A DNA stretch of 13,215 nucleotides, taken from NCBI GenBank assembly GCA_947455385.1, contig CANGNR010000025.1, forward strand, positions 1 to 13,215, read 5' to 3'. Made by a program: the position numbers and the translations under genes. A model generated the notes under the pieces. That model was not told the DNA's origin and ran no database searches. It saw only the letters and a list, made by a program, of their open reading frames with translations. The stretch comes from Microbacteriaceae bacterium (GTDB lineage Bacteria > Actinomycetota > Actinomycetes > Actinomycetales > Microbacteriaceae). Shown here piece by piece: positions 1 through 9,507 of the stretch (within the stretch, counting starts at the first letter, position 1; every line of letters begins with the position of its first letter).

Positions 1-750
1 ACCAAGACCAAGTTCGACAACAAGTACGGCATTCGCCACTCGCTGCCAGACGGCCTGAACCGCGCCACCGACGTTCTTATCGGCGGCAAGACCGTGTTCA
101 TCGCCGGCTACGGCGACGTCGGCAAGGGCTGCGCCGAGGCCATGGCCGGCCAGGGTGCGCGCGTAATCGTCAGCGAGATCGACCCAATTTGCGCCCTTCA
201 GGCTGCCATGGATGGCTACCAGGTGGCCACCCTAGAGTCGGTCGTTGAGACCGCCGACATCTTCATCACCGCAACCGGAAACACCAGGGTTATTCGCCCA
301 GAGCACGTCGAGCGCATGAAGCACCTAGCCATCGTCGCCAACGTCGGCCACTTCGATGACGAGATCGACATGGCGGGCATCGGACGCATCGCGGGGATCG
401 ACAAGATCGAGATCAAGCCTCAGGTGCACGAGTGGAGATTCACCAACGGACGCTCGGTGCTGATTCTCAGCGAGGGCCGTTTGATGAACCTCGGCAACGC
501 AACCGGGCATCCTAGTTTTGTAATGAGCAACTCGTTCAGCAACCAGGTTCTCGCCCAGATCGAGCTCTTCACCAAGCGCAGCGAATACCCGATCGGGGTT
601 TACGTCTTGCCAAAGCACCTCGACGAAAAGGTCGCCAGTTTGCATCTTTCGGCTTTGGGTGTTGAATTGACTCAACTCACCGACGAGCAGGCCAACTACA
701 TCGGCGTCTCGAAGGGCGGCCCGTTCAAGGTTGAGCACTACAGGTATTAG
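1..750 (+). CDS. ahcY: S-adenosylhomocysteine hydrolase, 3' part (5' end outside window)
   Basis: The gene is open in frame from the first base, so the window holds the last 249 residues of a protein usually 430–490 aa long. The enzyme reversibly splits S-adenosylhomocysteine into adenosine and homocysteine with bound NAD+, relieving methyltransferase inhibition and feeding the methionine/SAM cycle in the cytosol. Seen in the sequence: the substrate-site stretch TKTKFDNKYG at residues 1–10; the NAD-binding Rossmann motif GYGDVGKG near residues 36–43; VGHFDDEID near 115–123; and the family-typical end PFKVEHYRY, whose terminal Lys/Tyr region contacts NAD of the neighbouring subunit. The order sahH then mtrA is conserved in actinobacteria. 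Only 9 nt separate it from mtrA, so the two are probably cotranscribed. The assignment is secure; the only limit is the missing N-terminal part. Confidence 0.97.
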   Translation, partial: TKTKFDNKYGIRHSLPDGLNRATDVLIGGKTVFIAGYGDVGKGCAEAMAGQGARVIVSEIDPICALQAAMDGYQVATLESVVETADIFITATGNTRVIRPEHVERMKHLAIVANVGHFDDEIDMAGIGRIAGIDKIEIKPQVHEWRFTNGRSVLILSEGRLMNLGNATGHPSFVMSNSFSNQVLAQIELFTKRSEYPIGVYVLPKHLDEKVASLHLSALGVELTQLTDEQANYIGVSKGGPFKVEHYRY

Positions 751-753
751 GGG
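750..753 (+). promoter_or_regulatory. Ribosome binding site deciding the mtrA start
   Basis: GGGG begins at the last base of the ahcY stop codon and lies 6 nt upstream of the ATG at 760. A TTG at 754 directly abuts it and leaves no spacing, so the ATG is the better start. Confidence 0.55.
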
Positions 754-759
754 TTGTCA

Positions 760-1458
760 ATGACGCGACACATTCTGGTAGTCGAAGACGAGCGAGCTCT
801 CAGCGAAGCCATTTGCATGATGCTTGTGGCTCAGGGCTACCGAGTCACTCCTTGCTACAACGGCCTATCGGCCATTGAGGGCTTCAAAAAGCTCAACCCA
901 GATTTGATCCTGTTGGATCTTCAGATTCCGGAGCCGAACGGCATCGAGGTTTGCCGCGAGATTCGCCAGACCTCTGGCGTTCCAATCGTCATGGTTACCG
1001 CAAAGTCCGAGAGCGACGACGTCATTGCTGGCCTCAACGCCGGAGCAGACGACTATGTCTCGAAGCCATTCAACCAGTCGGAGCTTTTGGCGCGCATCGC
1101 CGCCCGTCTGCGCGACAAGCCAGAGGGCGCGCCGGCAACGGGTGTTCTAACCATCGGCCCACTCACGCTAGACGTTGAGGGGCACGAGGTTCGTCGCGGC
1201 AGCGAGCGCCTCTCGCTCACCCCGCTCGAGTTCAACCTCCTGATGACCCTCGCCCAGCACCCGGCCAAGGTTTTCTCTCGCGAAGACCTGCTCGAAAAGG
1301 TTTGGGGCTACCACTACAAGGCCGACACCAGGCTCGTGAACGTGCACGTTCAGCGCCTGCGCTCGAAGATCGAGGATGACCCAGAAGATCCAAAGATCGT
1401 CACCACGATTCGCGGCGTAGGCTATCGCGCCGGCAACCCGTCAAACGACCAGGCCTAG
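760..1458 (+). CDS. mtrA: Two-component response regulator MtrA (OmpR/PhoB family)
   Basis: MtrA is the DNA-binding response regulator of the MtrAB system, which in actinobacteria controls cell-wall turnover, division and osmotic response genes. With the ATG start the protein has 232 aa, the normal size. The receiver domain (about 4–115) has the acidic pocket E9/D10, the phospho-acceptor D53 in LLDLQIP, T80 and K102 (SKPF). A short linker leads to an OmpR-type winged helix (about 130–225), with the typical stretches LTPLEFNLL, VFSREDLLEKVWGY and VNVHVQRLRSKIE and the end IRGVGYRAG. A TTG six bases upstream (754) is an alternative start, but it has no room for a ribosome binding site. The cognate kinase gene starts 27 nt downstream. 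The symbol rests on sequence type plus the mtrB–lpqB context; other OmpR regulators have similar domains, but this neighbourhood is diagnostic. Confidence 0.95.
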   Translation: MTRHILVVEDERALSEAICMMLVAQGYRVTPCYNGLSAIEGFKKLNPDLILLDLQIPEPNGIEVCREIRQTSGVPIVMVTAKSESDDVIAGLNAGADDYVSKPFNQSELLARIAARLRDKPEGAPATGVLTIGPLTLDVEGHEVRRGSERLSLTPLEFNLLMTLAQHPAKVFSREDLLEKVWGYHYKADTRLVNVHVQRLRSKIEDDPEDPKIVTTIRGVGYRAGNPSNDQA

Positions 1459-1472
1459 TCTTCGGCAAACCC

Positions 1473-1476
1473 GAGG
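1473..1476 (+). promoter_or_regulatory. Ribosome binding site supporting the TTG start of mtrB
   Basis: GAGG lies 9 nt upstream of the TTG at 1486. No ATG or GTG in frame precedes the first membrane segment at a comparable distance, so the TTG is accepted as start. Confidence 0.5.
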
Positions 1477-1485
1477 TCGTTTTCT

Positions 1486-3060
1486 TTGCGCAGGCTGTTT
1501 AGGTGGGGTTTCGGCCTATTGCGCCGTTCGCTTCAGCTTCGCTACGTTGCAATCACGATCGTCCTCTCTGGAATCGCGCTCATCGCGGTAGGCGGATTCC
1601 TCGCCTATTCAATCGGCAGCGGCCTCTACACAACTAGGCAGCAGCAGATTCTGGGCGAATCTGAGCGCGCAGTAATTGATGTGCAAAACACCTTCTCGGC
1701 ATCGGGTGCCGCCGACGAGGTTTCGTTGCAGACCCTCATGAACTCCGTCGTGCCAGACCTCGAGTCGAACATCTCTAACAGCAACAGACGAGTCGCGCTG
1801 CTGCGATCGCCTGGTCAGAGCGGCTCTATTTCGCTGCAGTCGCCAATCTCGAGCAGCCTCGACCCCGCCGTGATTCCAGACGATTTGCGCACCGCCGTGC
1901 GAGCCAGCGCCGGCCACCTGGTCTATCGCCCTGTCGAGCTTCCGGTCGACGGGCAGACGCATCCGGGTATGGTCGTCGGGGCGCAGGTGCAGGTGCCGGT
2001 CGCCGGAGCATACGAGCTCTATCTGGTTTATGACCTGCAATCTGAGCAGACCACCCTCGACTTCGTTCAGGGCACCCTGGTTTTCGGTGGCCTCGTGTTG
2101 ATTCCCCTCATCGGAGCGGTTTCGCTCTTCGTGACCGGCCGAATCGTTCGCCCGGTGCGGGTCGCCGCGGCGGTGTCTGAAGAGCTGGCAGATGGCAACC
2201 TGACCAGACGCCTGCCGCAGACGGGTGAAGACGTAATCTCGTCGCTGGCGCGCTCGTTCAACCGAATGGCCGAGAGCATGCAGACGCAGATCGACGAGCT
2301 GAGTCGACTCAGTGAGATGCAGCAGAGATTCGTCTCGGATGTCTCGCACGAGCTGCGCACCCCGATGACAACCATCAAGCTGGCCGGTGAACTGATCTTC
2401 AATAGCCGCGAAAGCATGGATCCGACCGCTAGGCGCTCTGCCGAGCTTCTGCAAAACCAGATCGAGCGATTTGAGTCGTTGCTGAGCGACCTGCTCGAGA
2501 TGTCGCGATACGACGCTGGTGCCGTGAACGCCGAGTTCGAGGTGCAAGACCTCAACGGTGTGGTCGGCATGGCGATTGCGGGTGTCGAACCCCTGGCCCA
2601 CACTCGCGAGACCGAGGTTCAGATCGAGATTCCTTCGGGGCCGGTCGAGGTAGAAATGGATTCGCGTCGAATCGACCGCGTGGTGCGCAACCTGCTTGCC
2701 AACGCCATCGAACACGGCGAGGGTCGGCCGGTAGTGGTGCGGGTGGCCCAAAACAACAGCGCCGTCGCCGTTTCGGTTACAGACTCCGGCGTTGGCATGA
2801 CCGAGGAGCAACTCGAGCAGGTGTTCGCCCGATTCTGGCGCGGCGACCCATCTCGCAAACGCACATCTGGCGGAACCGGTCTGGGTCTTGCAATCTCTCT
2901 CGAGGATGCCCACCTTCACTCGGGCTGGCTCGAGGTTTCATCCAAGTTCGGTGTTGGCACCACGTTTAGGCTGACCTTGCCTCGTCGTCGAGGCACCGCG
3001 GTTGCCCTCTCGCCGCTCTCGCTCGGGGAGCCCGACTGGCCTAGAGGTGTTCAAAGATGA
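1486..3060 (+). CDS. mtrB: Membrane sensor histidine kinase MtrB
   Basis: MtrB is the septum- and membrane-located kinase that phosphorylates MtrA. The 524-aa protein begins with a basic segment (RRLFRWGFGLLRRSLQLR). A first transmembrane helix follows at about 21–45, then an extracytoplasmic sensor region of roughly 150 residues, a second helix at about 196–218, a HAMP domain (about 220–272), HisKA with the phospho-accepting H288 in DVSHELRTP, and an HATPase domain with N406 (NLLANAIEHG), D433 (DSGVGM), the F box FARFWRGDPSRKR and GGTGLGLAIS near 462–471. The start is TTG, supported by the upstream GAGG and by the fit to the family N-terminus. The stop codon overlaps the lpqB start (ATGA), which implies translational coupling. 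Length and domain order match family members. Confidence 0.95.
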   Translation: MRRLFRWGFGLLRRSLQLRYVAITIVLSGIALIAVGGFLAYSIGSGLYTTRQQQILGESERAVIDVQNTFSASGAADEVSLQTLMNSVVPDLESNISNSNRRVALLRSPGQSGSISLQSPISSSLDPAVIPDDLRTAVRASAGHLVYRPVELPVDGQTHPGMVVGAQVQVPVAGAYELYLVYDLQSEQTTLDFVQGTLVFGGLVLIPLIGAVSLFVTGRIVRPVRVAAAVSEELADGNLTRRLPQTGEDVISSLARSFNRMAESMQTQIDELSRLSEMQQRFVSDVSHELRTPMTTIKLAGELIFNSRESMDPTARRSAELLQNQIERFESLLSDLLEMSRYDAGAVNAEFEVQDLNGVVGMAIAGVEPLAHTRETEVQIEIPSGPVEVEMDSRRIDRVVRNLLANAIEHGEGRPVVVRVAQNNSAVAVSVTDSGVGMTEEQLEQVFARFWRGDPSRKRTSGGTGLGLAISLEDAHLHSGWLEVSSKFGVGTTFRLTLPRRRGTAVALSPLSLGEPDWPRGVQR

Positions 3061-4742
3061 GTCTGTTCAAGCTGAAGTCTCGCCTCGCCGCCGCCCTGAG
3101 CCTGCTGCTCTCTGCGGGTCTGGTTGCCGGTTGCGCCCAGATTCCGCGCGATGGCGCAGTTGGCATTGGTCCGAACATTCAGGGAAGCGTTACGGGCGAC
3201 TACTTCTACTACTCGCCATCCTTGCCAGTTGACGGCATGAGTGCCTACGAAATCGTGGATGGCTTTCTTTCGGCGGGAACCGGCCCTCAGAACGACTACT
3301 CGGTCGCTCGCAAGTATCTGGCGCCTGGAATCCGATCGAGCTGGAACCCCAACAATGGCCTACTGATTGAGCACGGCAGCCCTACCATCGAGGTGAACTC
3401 CGAGAACCAGGCCACGGTGACGATCGACGTCGAAGGCGAGGTGACATCCGACGGCCACTACATCGCTCACCCAAACTTGCCAACCAGGGTCCTGACCTAT
3501 CAGGTGAGCAAAGTGGATGGGCAGTTGCTCATCACGAGCGCACCGAACCTGACGGTCTTACTCCGACCCAACTTCGACGTGCTGTTCCGCGGCTACTCGG
3601 TCTATTTCTTCGATCAGAGTTTTCACCAGCTGGTTCCCGACCTTCGCTGGTTCCCGGCAAGGCCATCGACCGGCACCCGTCTCGTCAACGCGCTCCTCGC
3701 TGGTCCGAGTTCGTGGCTTGCGCCGGGTGCGGTCACTGCGTTTCCAGACGGCACCAAGCTCGCCATTGACTCGGTGGCAATCACGGGTGGGGTCGCCTCG
3801 GTGGATCTTTCTAGCCAGATTCTTTGGGCCTCGACCGAGCACAAGCTCTATTTGCAGGCGCAGCTCTGGGCAACCCTAAAGCAGCTGCCAAACGTGCTCA
3901 GCATGAATCTCTTCGTCGATCACGTGCAGCAGCAGATTGTCACTTATGACCCAAGCGAACCGACCAAGGTCTCGAACACCCCTGTTGAACTAAGCGACAC
4001 CGGTTTGGCGCACGTCGGTCTGGGCGAAGTGACCGCCATCGAGGGCTCATCCGGGCTTTCGGTTAAGGCGAAAGACTTCGCGCTGAGTCGCGACGAGAGC
4101 TGGCTGGCTGTCTTGGCAAACGACGGGCTAAGCCTTGGCGTCATGTCGGCCAGCGGTGTCAAGCTAAAGCTGGCAGACGCAAGGCACGGCCTGCTCACTC
4201 CGGCCTACGACTCGAACGGTTATTTCTGGTCGATTCCAAAGTCGGCGACCGCGACCATCAAATCGTTTGACTCATCCGGGCAGGGCCACGCAGTCGGAGC
4301 GCCGCTGCTGGCAGGCTATCGACGACTCGGATTCGCGCTCAGCCCAGAGGGTTCTCGGGTGGCAATGGTCCTTGGGCGAGGTGCCGTCACGAAGCTTCTC
4401 GTCGTCGCCGTGCATCGCAATAAGAACGGATCCCCGGCCTATTTGGGAGACCCCGAGTTTCTTGCCACGGCGTCCGTTCCGGTTGGCCCCATCGCCTGGG
4501 TAGATGCCACCTCGATTGCAGTTCTAGCCAAGGATGAAGGCACCAAGCGAGTTCCGGTGGTCGTCACGGTCGGAGGAACCGAGCGCAGGCTTCCCGCGGT
4601 GGATGGTGCGGCCGGAATCGCCTCGGGCAATGAGGCGGGCGACATTTACGTGCGCCTGGCTTCGGGCTACCTAGAGGTATTCCGCGGCACCGGTTGGTCT
4701 GGAATCACCAGCAACTCAAAGGCGCTTCACTTTCCTGGTTGA
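3057..4742 (+). CDS. lpqB: Lipoprotein LpqB, MtrAB accessory protein (GerMN domain)
   Basis: LpqB is a membrane-anchored lipoprotein that, in studied actinobacteria, interacts with the sensor domain of MtrB and modulates MtrA phosphorylation. The 561-aa product has a lipoprotein signal peptide: KLKSR, then a hydrophobic stretch at 10–25 and the lipobox VAGC with lipidated C26. An LpqB N-terminal region (about 40–180) precedes a GerMN-type domain (about 195–285), seen in RLVNALLAGPSSWLAPG and GVASVDLSSQIL. The remaining residues, about 300–555, have repeating strand-like segments that fit the LpqB beta-propeller. The ATG lies within the ATGA overlap with mtrB, and AGAGGT 8 nt upstream serves as ribosome binding site. 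No gene corresponding to Rv3243c intervenes before comF. Confidence 0.93.
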   Translation: MSLFKLKSRLAAALSLLLSAGLVAGCAQIPRDGAVGIGPNIQGSVTGDYFYYSPSLPVDGMSAYEIVDGFLSAGTGPQNDYSVARKYLAPGIRSSWNPNNGLLIEHGSPTIEVNSENQATVTIDVEGEVTSDGHYIAHPNLPTRVLTYQVSKVDGQLLITSAPNLTVLLRPNFDVLFRGYSVYFFDQSFHQLVPDLRWFPARPSTGTRLVNALLAGPSSWLAPGAVTAFPDGTKLAIDSVAITGGVASVDLSSQILWASTEHKLYLQAQLWATLKQLPNVLSMNLFVDHVQQQIVTYDPSEPTKVSNTPVELSDTGLAHVGLGEVTAIEGSSGLSVKAKDFALSRDESWLAVLANDGLSLGVMSASGVKLKLADARHGLLTPAYDSNGYFWSIPKSATATIKSFDSSGQGHAVGAPLLAGYRRLGFALSPEGSRVAMVLGRGAVTKLLVVAVHRNKNGSPAYLGDPEFLATASVPVGPIAWVDATSIAVLAKDEGTKRVPVVVTVGGTERRLPAVDGAAGIASGNEAGDIYVRLASGYLEVFRGTGWSGITSNSKALHFPG

Positions 4743-4825
4743 TCTGGCGCTCTCCACAGGGGCGGGCTCTCCACATTTCTCGGCTGCCCGGTGATTTTGG
4801 TGGGTCACGCGACTAAACAGGCTTC
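4743..4825 (+). other. lpqB–comF intergenic region
   Basis: This 83-bp gap contains two CTCTCCACA direct repeats (listed separately) and a weak CGGGC/GCCCG inverted pair (4763–4767 and 4786–4790) with an 18-nt loop and no T-run. That pair is too weak to call as an intrinsic terminator. I see no convincing -35/-10 pair and no clear ribosome binding site for the comF GTG. Confidence 0.5.
4749..4775 (+). repeat. Tandem GCTCTCCACA direct repeat (17-bp period)
   Basis: GCTCTCCACA occurs at 4749–4758 and again at 4766–4775, separated by 7 bp. The core CTCTCCACA (4750–4758 and 4767–4775) fits the relaxed high-GC actinobacterial DnaA-box consensus as I recall it (pyrimidine, pyrimidine, G/A/C, then TCCACA), but differs at two of nine positions from TTATCCACA. 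The repeat is seen directly; any DnaA binding is inference. Confidence 0.5.
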
Positions 4826-5539
4826 GTGCCCATACACCCCCGTCAAATTTTTCAAGGCCTACTCAATCTCGCGTTTCCGGCGCCATGCGCTGTCTGCGGG
4901 CGACGGCCGGCGGTGCTGTGTCGCGATTGCCTCGCTGGGTTGCGAGCCGAAGGCTTATTCGAGCCAGCCCAGTGTTCGCGAAATGGACTCGAGGGGTTGC
5001 GCCTAACGACATACACGCCAGCGTGCGCCGCCCTCATGTCGAGCGTCAAGGAGCAGGGGCAAACTTCTGTTTGGGGCGCCCTCGAAGATGAGCTGCGCTT
5101 GCTAGGCGAGGGCCTGGCCGCGCGCTGGCCAGGCGCAAGGTTGATCTGCGTGCCGAGCTCGAGGAGCGCCATGAGGCGGCGCGGGGTGAATCCCGCCGAG
5201 ATGCTGGGCCGGCGAGTCGCGCGGGCGGCGCGATTGCCCATGGTTGGCGGGCTCAGGCTCGTGCGTCAACCGCAAGATCAGGCGGCCCTGAGCCAAGATG
5301 GGCGCGCCGCCAACCTTCGCGACTCGATGTCATTCAACGCGCCTCGAGGGCAGGGCGGGCCGCTGATCATCTTTGATGACGTCGTGACTACCGGGGCCAC
5401 AATCCTCGAGGCGGCACGCGCGATCCGCGCCGCCCCCGGCGCTCCTCTCGTCGCTGGCTTCTGTGTTTTTGCAGAAACTTTGCGAAAGCGTTCACCTGAC
5501 GAGCCAAAGGGGAGTATGTTTTCACCACAGGCAAAGTAG
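4826..5539 (+). CDS. comF: ComF-family phosphoribosyltransferase-like protein
   Basis: The protein has 237 aa. Its N-terminus carries a zinc-ribbon-like C21-x2-C24-x7-C32-x2-C35 (CAVCGRRPAVLCRDC). A type I phosphoribosyltransferase domain follows. It includes VPSSRSAMRRRGVNPAEMLGRR, equivalent to the family stretch in which Arg-Gly-x-Asn is conserved, and the PRPP-binding loop IIFDDVVTTGAT at about 182–193 with acidic D184/D185. ComF proteins take part in DNA uptake and transformation in competent bacteria, but in actinobacteria the gene is a fixed neighbour of hpf and secA (as Rv3242c) whether or not competence is known, so the role here is uncertain. A stop codon at 4814 leaves GTG 4826 as the first usable start; no ribosome binding site is obvious. 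hpf follows after 17 nt. Confidence 0.88.
   Translation: MPIHPRQIFQGLLNLAFPAPCAVCGRRPAVLCRDCLAGLRAEGLFEPAQCSRNGLEGLRLTTYTPACAALMSSVKEQGQTSVWGALEDELRLLGEGLAARWPGARLICVPSSRSAMRRRGVNPAEMLGRRVARAARLPMVGGLRLVRQPQDQAALSQDGRAANLRDSMSFNAPRGQGGPLIIFDDVVTTGATILEAARAIRAAPGAPLVAGFCVFAETLRKRSPDEPKGSMFSPQAK
5491..5520 (+). promoter_or_regulatory. Possible promoter for hpf inside the comF 3' end
   Basis: TTCACC (5491–5496) and TATGTT (5515–5520) are separated by 18 bp, each matching 4 of 6 positions of the housekeeping consensus. Transcription would start near 5527, about 30 nt before the hpf ATG. This would allow hpf to be induced apart from comF. The call is by eye and weak. Confidence 0.35.
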
Positions 5540-5556
5540 CCCCAACGGAGGTAATC

Positions 5557-6207
5557 ATGGAACTCAACATTTCGTCCAAGAATCTCACCGTTTCGGAGCG
5601 TTTCAGAGAATACGTTGCAGAACGTGCCGCCAAGGTTGAGCAGCTGGCTCACCGCGCAGATTCCATCGCCATCAAGGTCACGAGATACGACCACAACCGC
5701 AATTCGGGCACAGAAGACCGCGTCGAGCTCACCGTGCACGAGCCGGGTCACGTGATTCGAGCCGAGGCACAGGCCGACGACAAGTTCGCAGCCTTCGACG
5801 TTGCCTTTGGCAAGCTACTCGAGCGCCTTCGCCGGGCATCAGACCGACGCAAGGTGCACCACGGCCGCCACGGCTCGGTCGGTGCCAGCGAGCTCAGCGC
5901 AAGCGACTTCGCTGCCCTAGACATCACCCCGGTCAACGCCGAGCTGCTGACCGGCCCAATCGAGATCGACAGCGCCAAACGGTCATCCGAGTTGGACGTA
6001 GATGCCTTCGATGCCGAGGCGGTGCAGAGCCCGATCGTCATTCGCCGCAAGACCTTCGAGACCAAGCCGATGACCGTTGACGACGCCCTGTATCACATGG
6101 AGATGGTCGGTCACGATTTCTATCTATTTCACGACTCAGAGACAAACCTGCCGAGCGTCGTCTACCGCCGCAAGGGTTGGAACTACGGCGTCATAACGCT
6201 TCAATAA
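5557..6207 (+). CDS. hpf: Long-form ribosome hibernation promoting factor
   Basis: Long Hpf binds the decoding site of the 30S subunit in stationary phase and pairs two 70S ribosomes into inactive 100S dimers. The protein has 216 aa. The N-terminal ribosome-binding domain (about 1–105) begins MELNISSKNLTVSERFREYV and includes DRVELTVHEPGHVIRAEA. A variable linker runs to about 155. The C-terminal dimerisation domain (about 160–216) has the family stretch KPMTVDDALYHMEMVGHDFYLF and ends VVYRRKGWNYGVITLQ. A strong GGAGGT (5547–5552) sits 4 nt before the ATG, the best ribosome binding site in the window and consistent with high expression. It is the orthologue of Rv3241c and keeps the comF–hpf–secA order. 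Confidence 0.95.
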   Translation: MELNISSKNLTVSERFREYVAERAAKVEQLAHRADSIAIKVTRYDHNRNSGTEDRVELTVHEPGHVIRAEAQADDKFAAFDVAFGKLLERLRRASDRRKVHHGRHGSVGASELSASDFAALDITPVNAELLTGPIEIDSAKRSSELDVDAFDAEAVQSPIVIRRKTFETKPMTVDDALYHMEMVGHDFYLFHDSETNLPSVVYRRKGWNYGVITLQ

Positions 6208-6256
6208 CCCTTCTGCCGCGTTCGCTATTAGCGCCTGCGCACGGGGGAGCGGGCGG

Positions 6257-6284
6257 TTTCGACGCGCCAGTTCGGCATTAAGAT
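6257..6284 (+). promoter_or_regulatory. Possible secA promoter
   Basis: The 111-bp hpf–secA gap contains TAAGAT at 6279–6284, a common actinobacterial-type -10, with a poor -35 (TTTCGA, 6257–6262) 16 bp upstream. Transcription would start near 6291, about 28 nt before the TTG. The rest of the gap has only a 4-bp hairpin (CGCT-ATT-AGCG) and no T-run, so I call no hpf terminator. Confidence 0.4.
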
Positions 6285-6309
6285 TGAACAGCAACCGATA
6301 GACAGGTTT

Positions 6310-6313
6310 GGAG
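6310..6313 (+). promoter_or_regulatory. Ribosome binding site supporting the TTG start of secA
   Basis: GGAG lies 5 nt upstream of TTG 6319. The resulting N-terminus (MASVIDKLLRAGEGR) matches the usual SecA beginning, confirming the TTG. Confidence 0.7.
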
Positions 6314-6318
6314 CAATC

Positions 6319-8985
<2,667 letters not shown>

Positions 8986-8994
8986 ACCCGACGG

Positions 8995-9381
8995 TCAGAT
9001 GATGGTCACCGATGTGGCCAACCATCGGTTGTAGCGGCCCTCGAGTCGAATCGCGACCGCCCTGGTGCGCGTCTGCGAACTAAGCAGCACGACTGATTCG
9101 ACCACGCCTGGGCGCGGGGAACTCATCCTCAGGTTTCTAATCAGCATTGCCGGTCGAGAGTTGCGCTCTTCGCGCAAACGTCGAACTCTGGCGGCCAGCA
9201 TGGCCCGCTCGCGAAGGCGCAGATAAACCTCCTCACTGAGCACGGCTCCCAGCTGTTCGACCCCACGAACGCCTGCGATGATTTCGACCACCGCGGGGGC
9301 GATGAATCGAATCTGCTGGGTTGGGTCGGGCAGTGAATCCGGGTCGGCGCAGGTTGCATCATCGAGAACATCGACTTTCAT
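8995..9381 (-). CDS. Rv3235-family protein of unknown function
   Basis: This 128-aa protein resembles the small Rv3235-type proteins (I believe Pfam DUF6459) found beside secA in many actinobacteria; no biochemical function is known to me. The N-terminal 25 residues are acidic and probably disordered (DDATCADPDSLPDPTQ). The middle (about 28–75) is helical: IAPAVVEIIAGVRGVEQLGAVLSEEVYLRLRERAML, then a highly basic RVRRLREERNSRP. The C-terminal part (about 80–128) is strand-like, with VESVVLLSSQTRTRAVAIRLEGRYNRWLATSVTII. The ATG at 9381–9379 has AGGAG 6 nt upstream and a promoter candidate further up. The gene converges on secA with only 9 nt between stop codons. There is no signal peptide or membrane segment. 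The family call rests on recollection of motif pattern and position. Confidence 0.75.
   Translation of the reverse strand: MKVDVLDDATCADPDSLPDPTQQIRFIAPAVVEIIAGVRGVEQLGAVLSEEVYLRLRERAMLAARVRRLREERNSRPAMLIRNLRMSSPRPGVVESVVLLSSQTRTRAVAIRLEGRYNRWLATSVTII
9008..9029 (+). terminator. Hairpin just downstream of secA, possible terminator
   Basis: ACCGATG (9008–9014) and CATCGGT (9023–9029) form a perfect 7-bp stem with an 8-nt loop, starting 22 nt after the secA stop and lying inside the end of the opposing gene. No T-run follows in either direction, so any termination would be of the tail-less kind. The hairpin is seen; the function is inference. Confidence 0.3.
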
Positions 9382-9420
9382 TTCAAGCTCCTAGCAACTT
9401 GGCGGGGACAAGTTTTAGCG

Positions 9421-9449
9421 AGGCTAGGGGCGAGATATTTTGCTGTAAA
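9421..9449 (-). promoter_or_regulatory. Promoter candidate for the Rv3235-family gene
   Basis: Read on the minus strand, TTTACA (9449–9444) matches 5 of 6 bases of the -35 consensus. It is followed after exactly 17 bp by TAGCCT (9426–9421), an acceptable TAnnnT -10. Transcription would begin near 9413, giving a leader of about 30 nt that contains the AGGAG ribosome binding site. Confidence 0.5.
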
Positions 9450-9454
9450 GATGA

Positions 9455-9464
9455 CTTCGCGAAG
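9455..9464. promoter_or_regulatory. 10-bp palindrome in the divergent control region
   Basis: CTTCGCGAAG is a perfect palindrome located between the divergent genes, upstream of the minus-strand -35 candidate and one base before the DnaA-box sequence. It could be an operator. Similar TTCGCGAA-like strings occur by chance in this GC-rich DNA, including inside secA, so the call is tentative. Confidence 0.25.
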
Positions 9465-9465
9465 A

Positions 9466-9474
9466 TGTGGATAA
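9466..9474 (-). promoter_or_regulatory. Perfect DnaA-box sequence (copy 1)
   Basis: TGTGGATAA is the reverse complement of TTATCCACA, the classical high-affinity DnaA box. It lies in the 126-bp divergent intergenic region, 33 nt before ATG 9508 and 39 nt before the alternative ATG 9514 of the next gene. A match is seen; DnaA occupancy is not shown. Confidence 0.45.
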
Positions 9475-9507
9475 GTCGACCACGCGAGATCTCGGGGCAC
9501 TAAGACT

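Noticed and set aside
754..756. TTG as start of mtrA
   Set aside because: It directly abuts the only GGGG ribosome binding site, leaving no spacing; ATG 760 has 6 nt.
1609..2919. Long minus-strand open frame opposite mtrB (436 aa)
   Set aside because: It mirrors the GC-biased codons of mtrB, has no recognisable domain and no ribosome binding site, and lies wholly within a well-supported gene.
4763..4790. CGGGC/GCCCG inverted pair as lpqB terminator
   Set aside because: A 5-bp stem, an 18-nt loop and no T-run; expected by chance at this G+C.
4791..5006. Plus-strand open frame overlapping the comF start
   Set aside because: It is in a different frame from the zinc-ribbon and phosphoribosyltransferase motifs and has no domain of its own.
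6225..6235. CGCT-ATT-AGCG hairpin as hpf terminator
   Set aside because: A 4-bp stem with no T-run is too weak.
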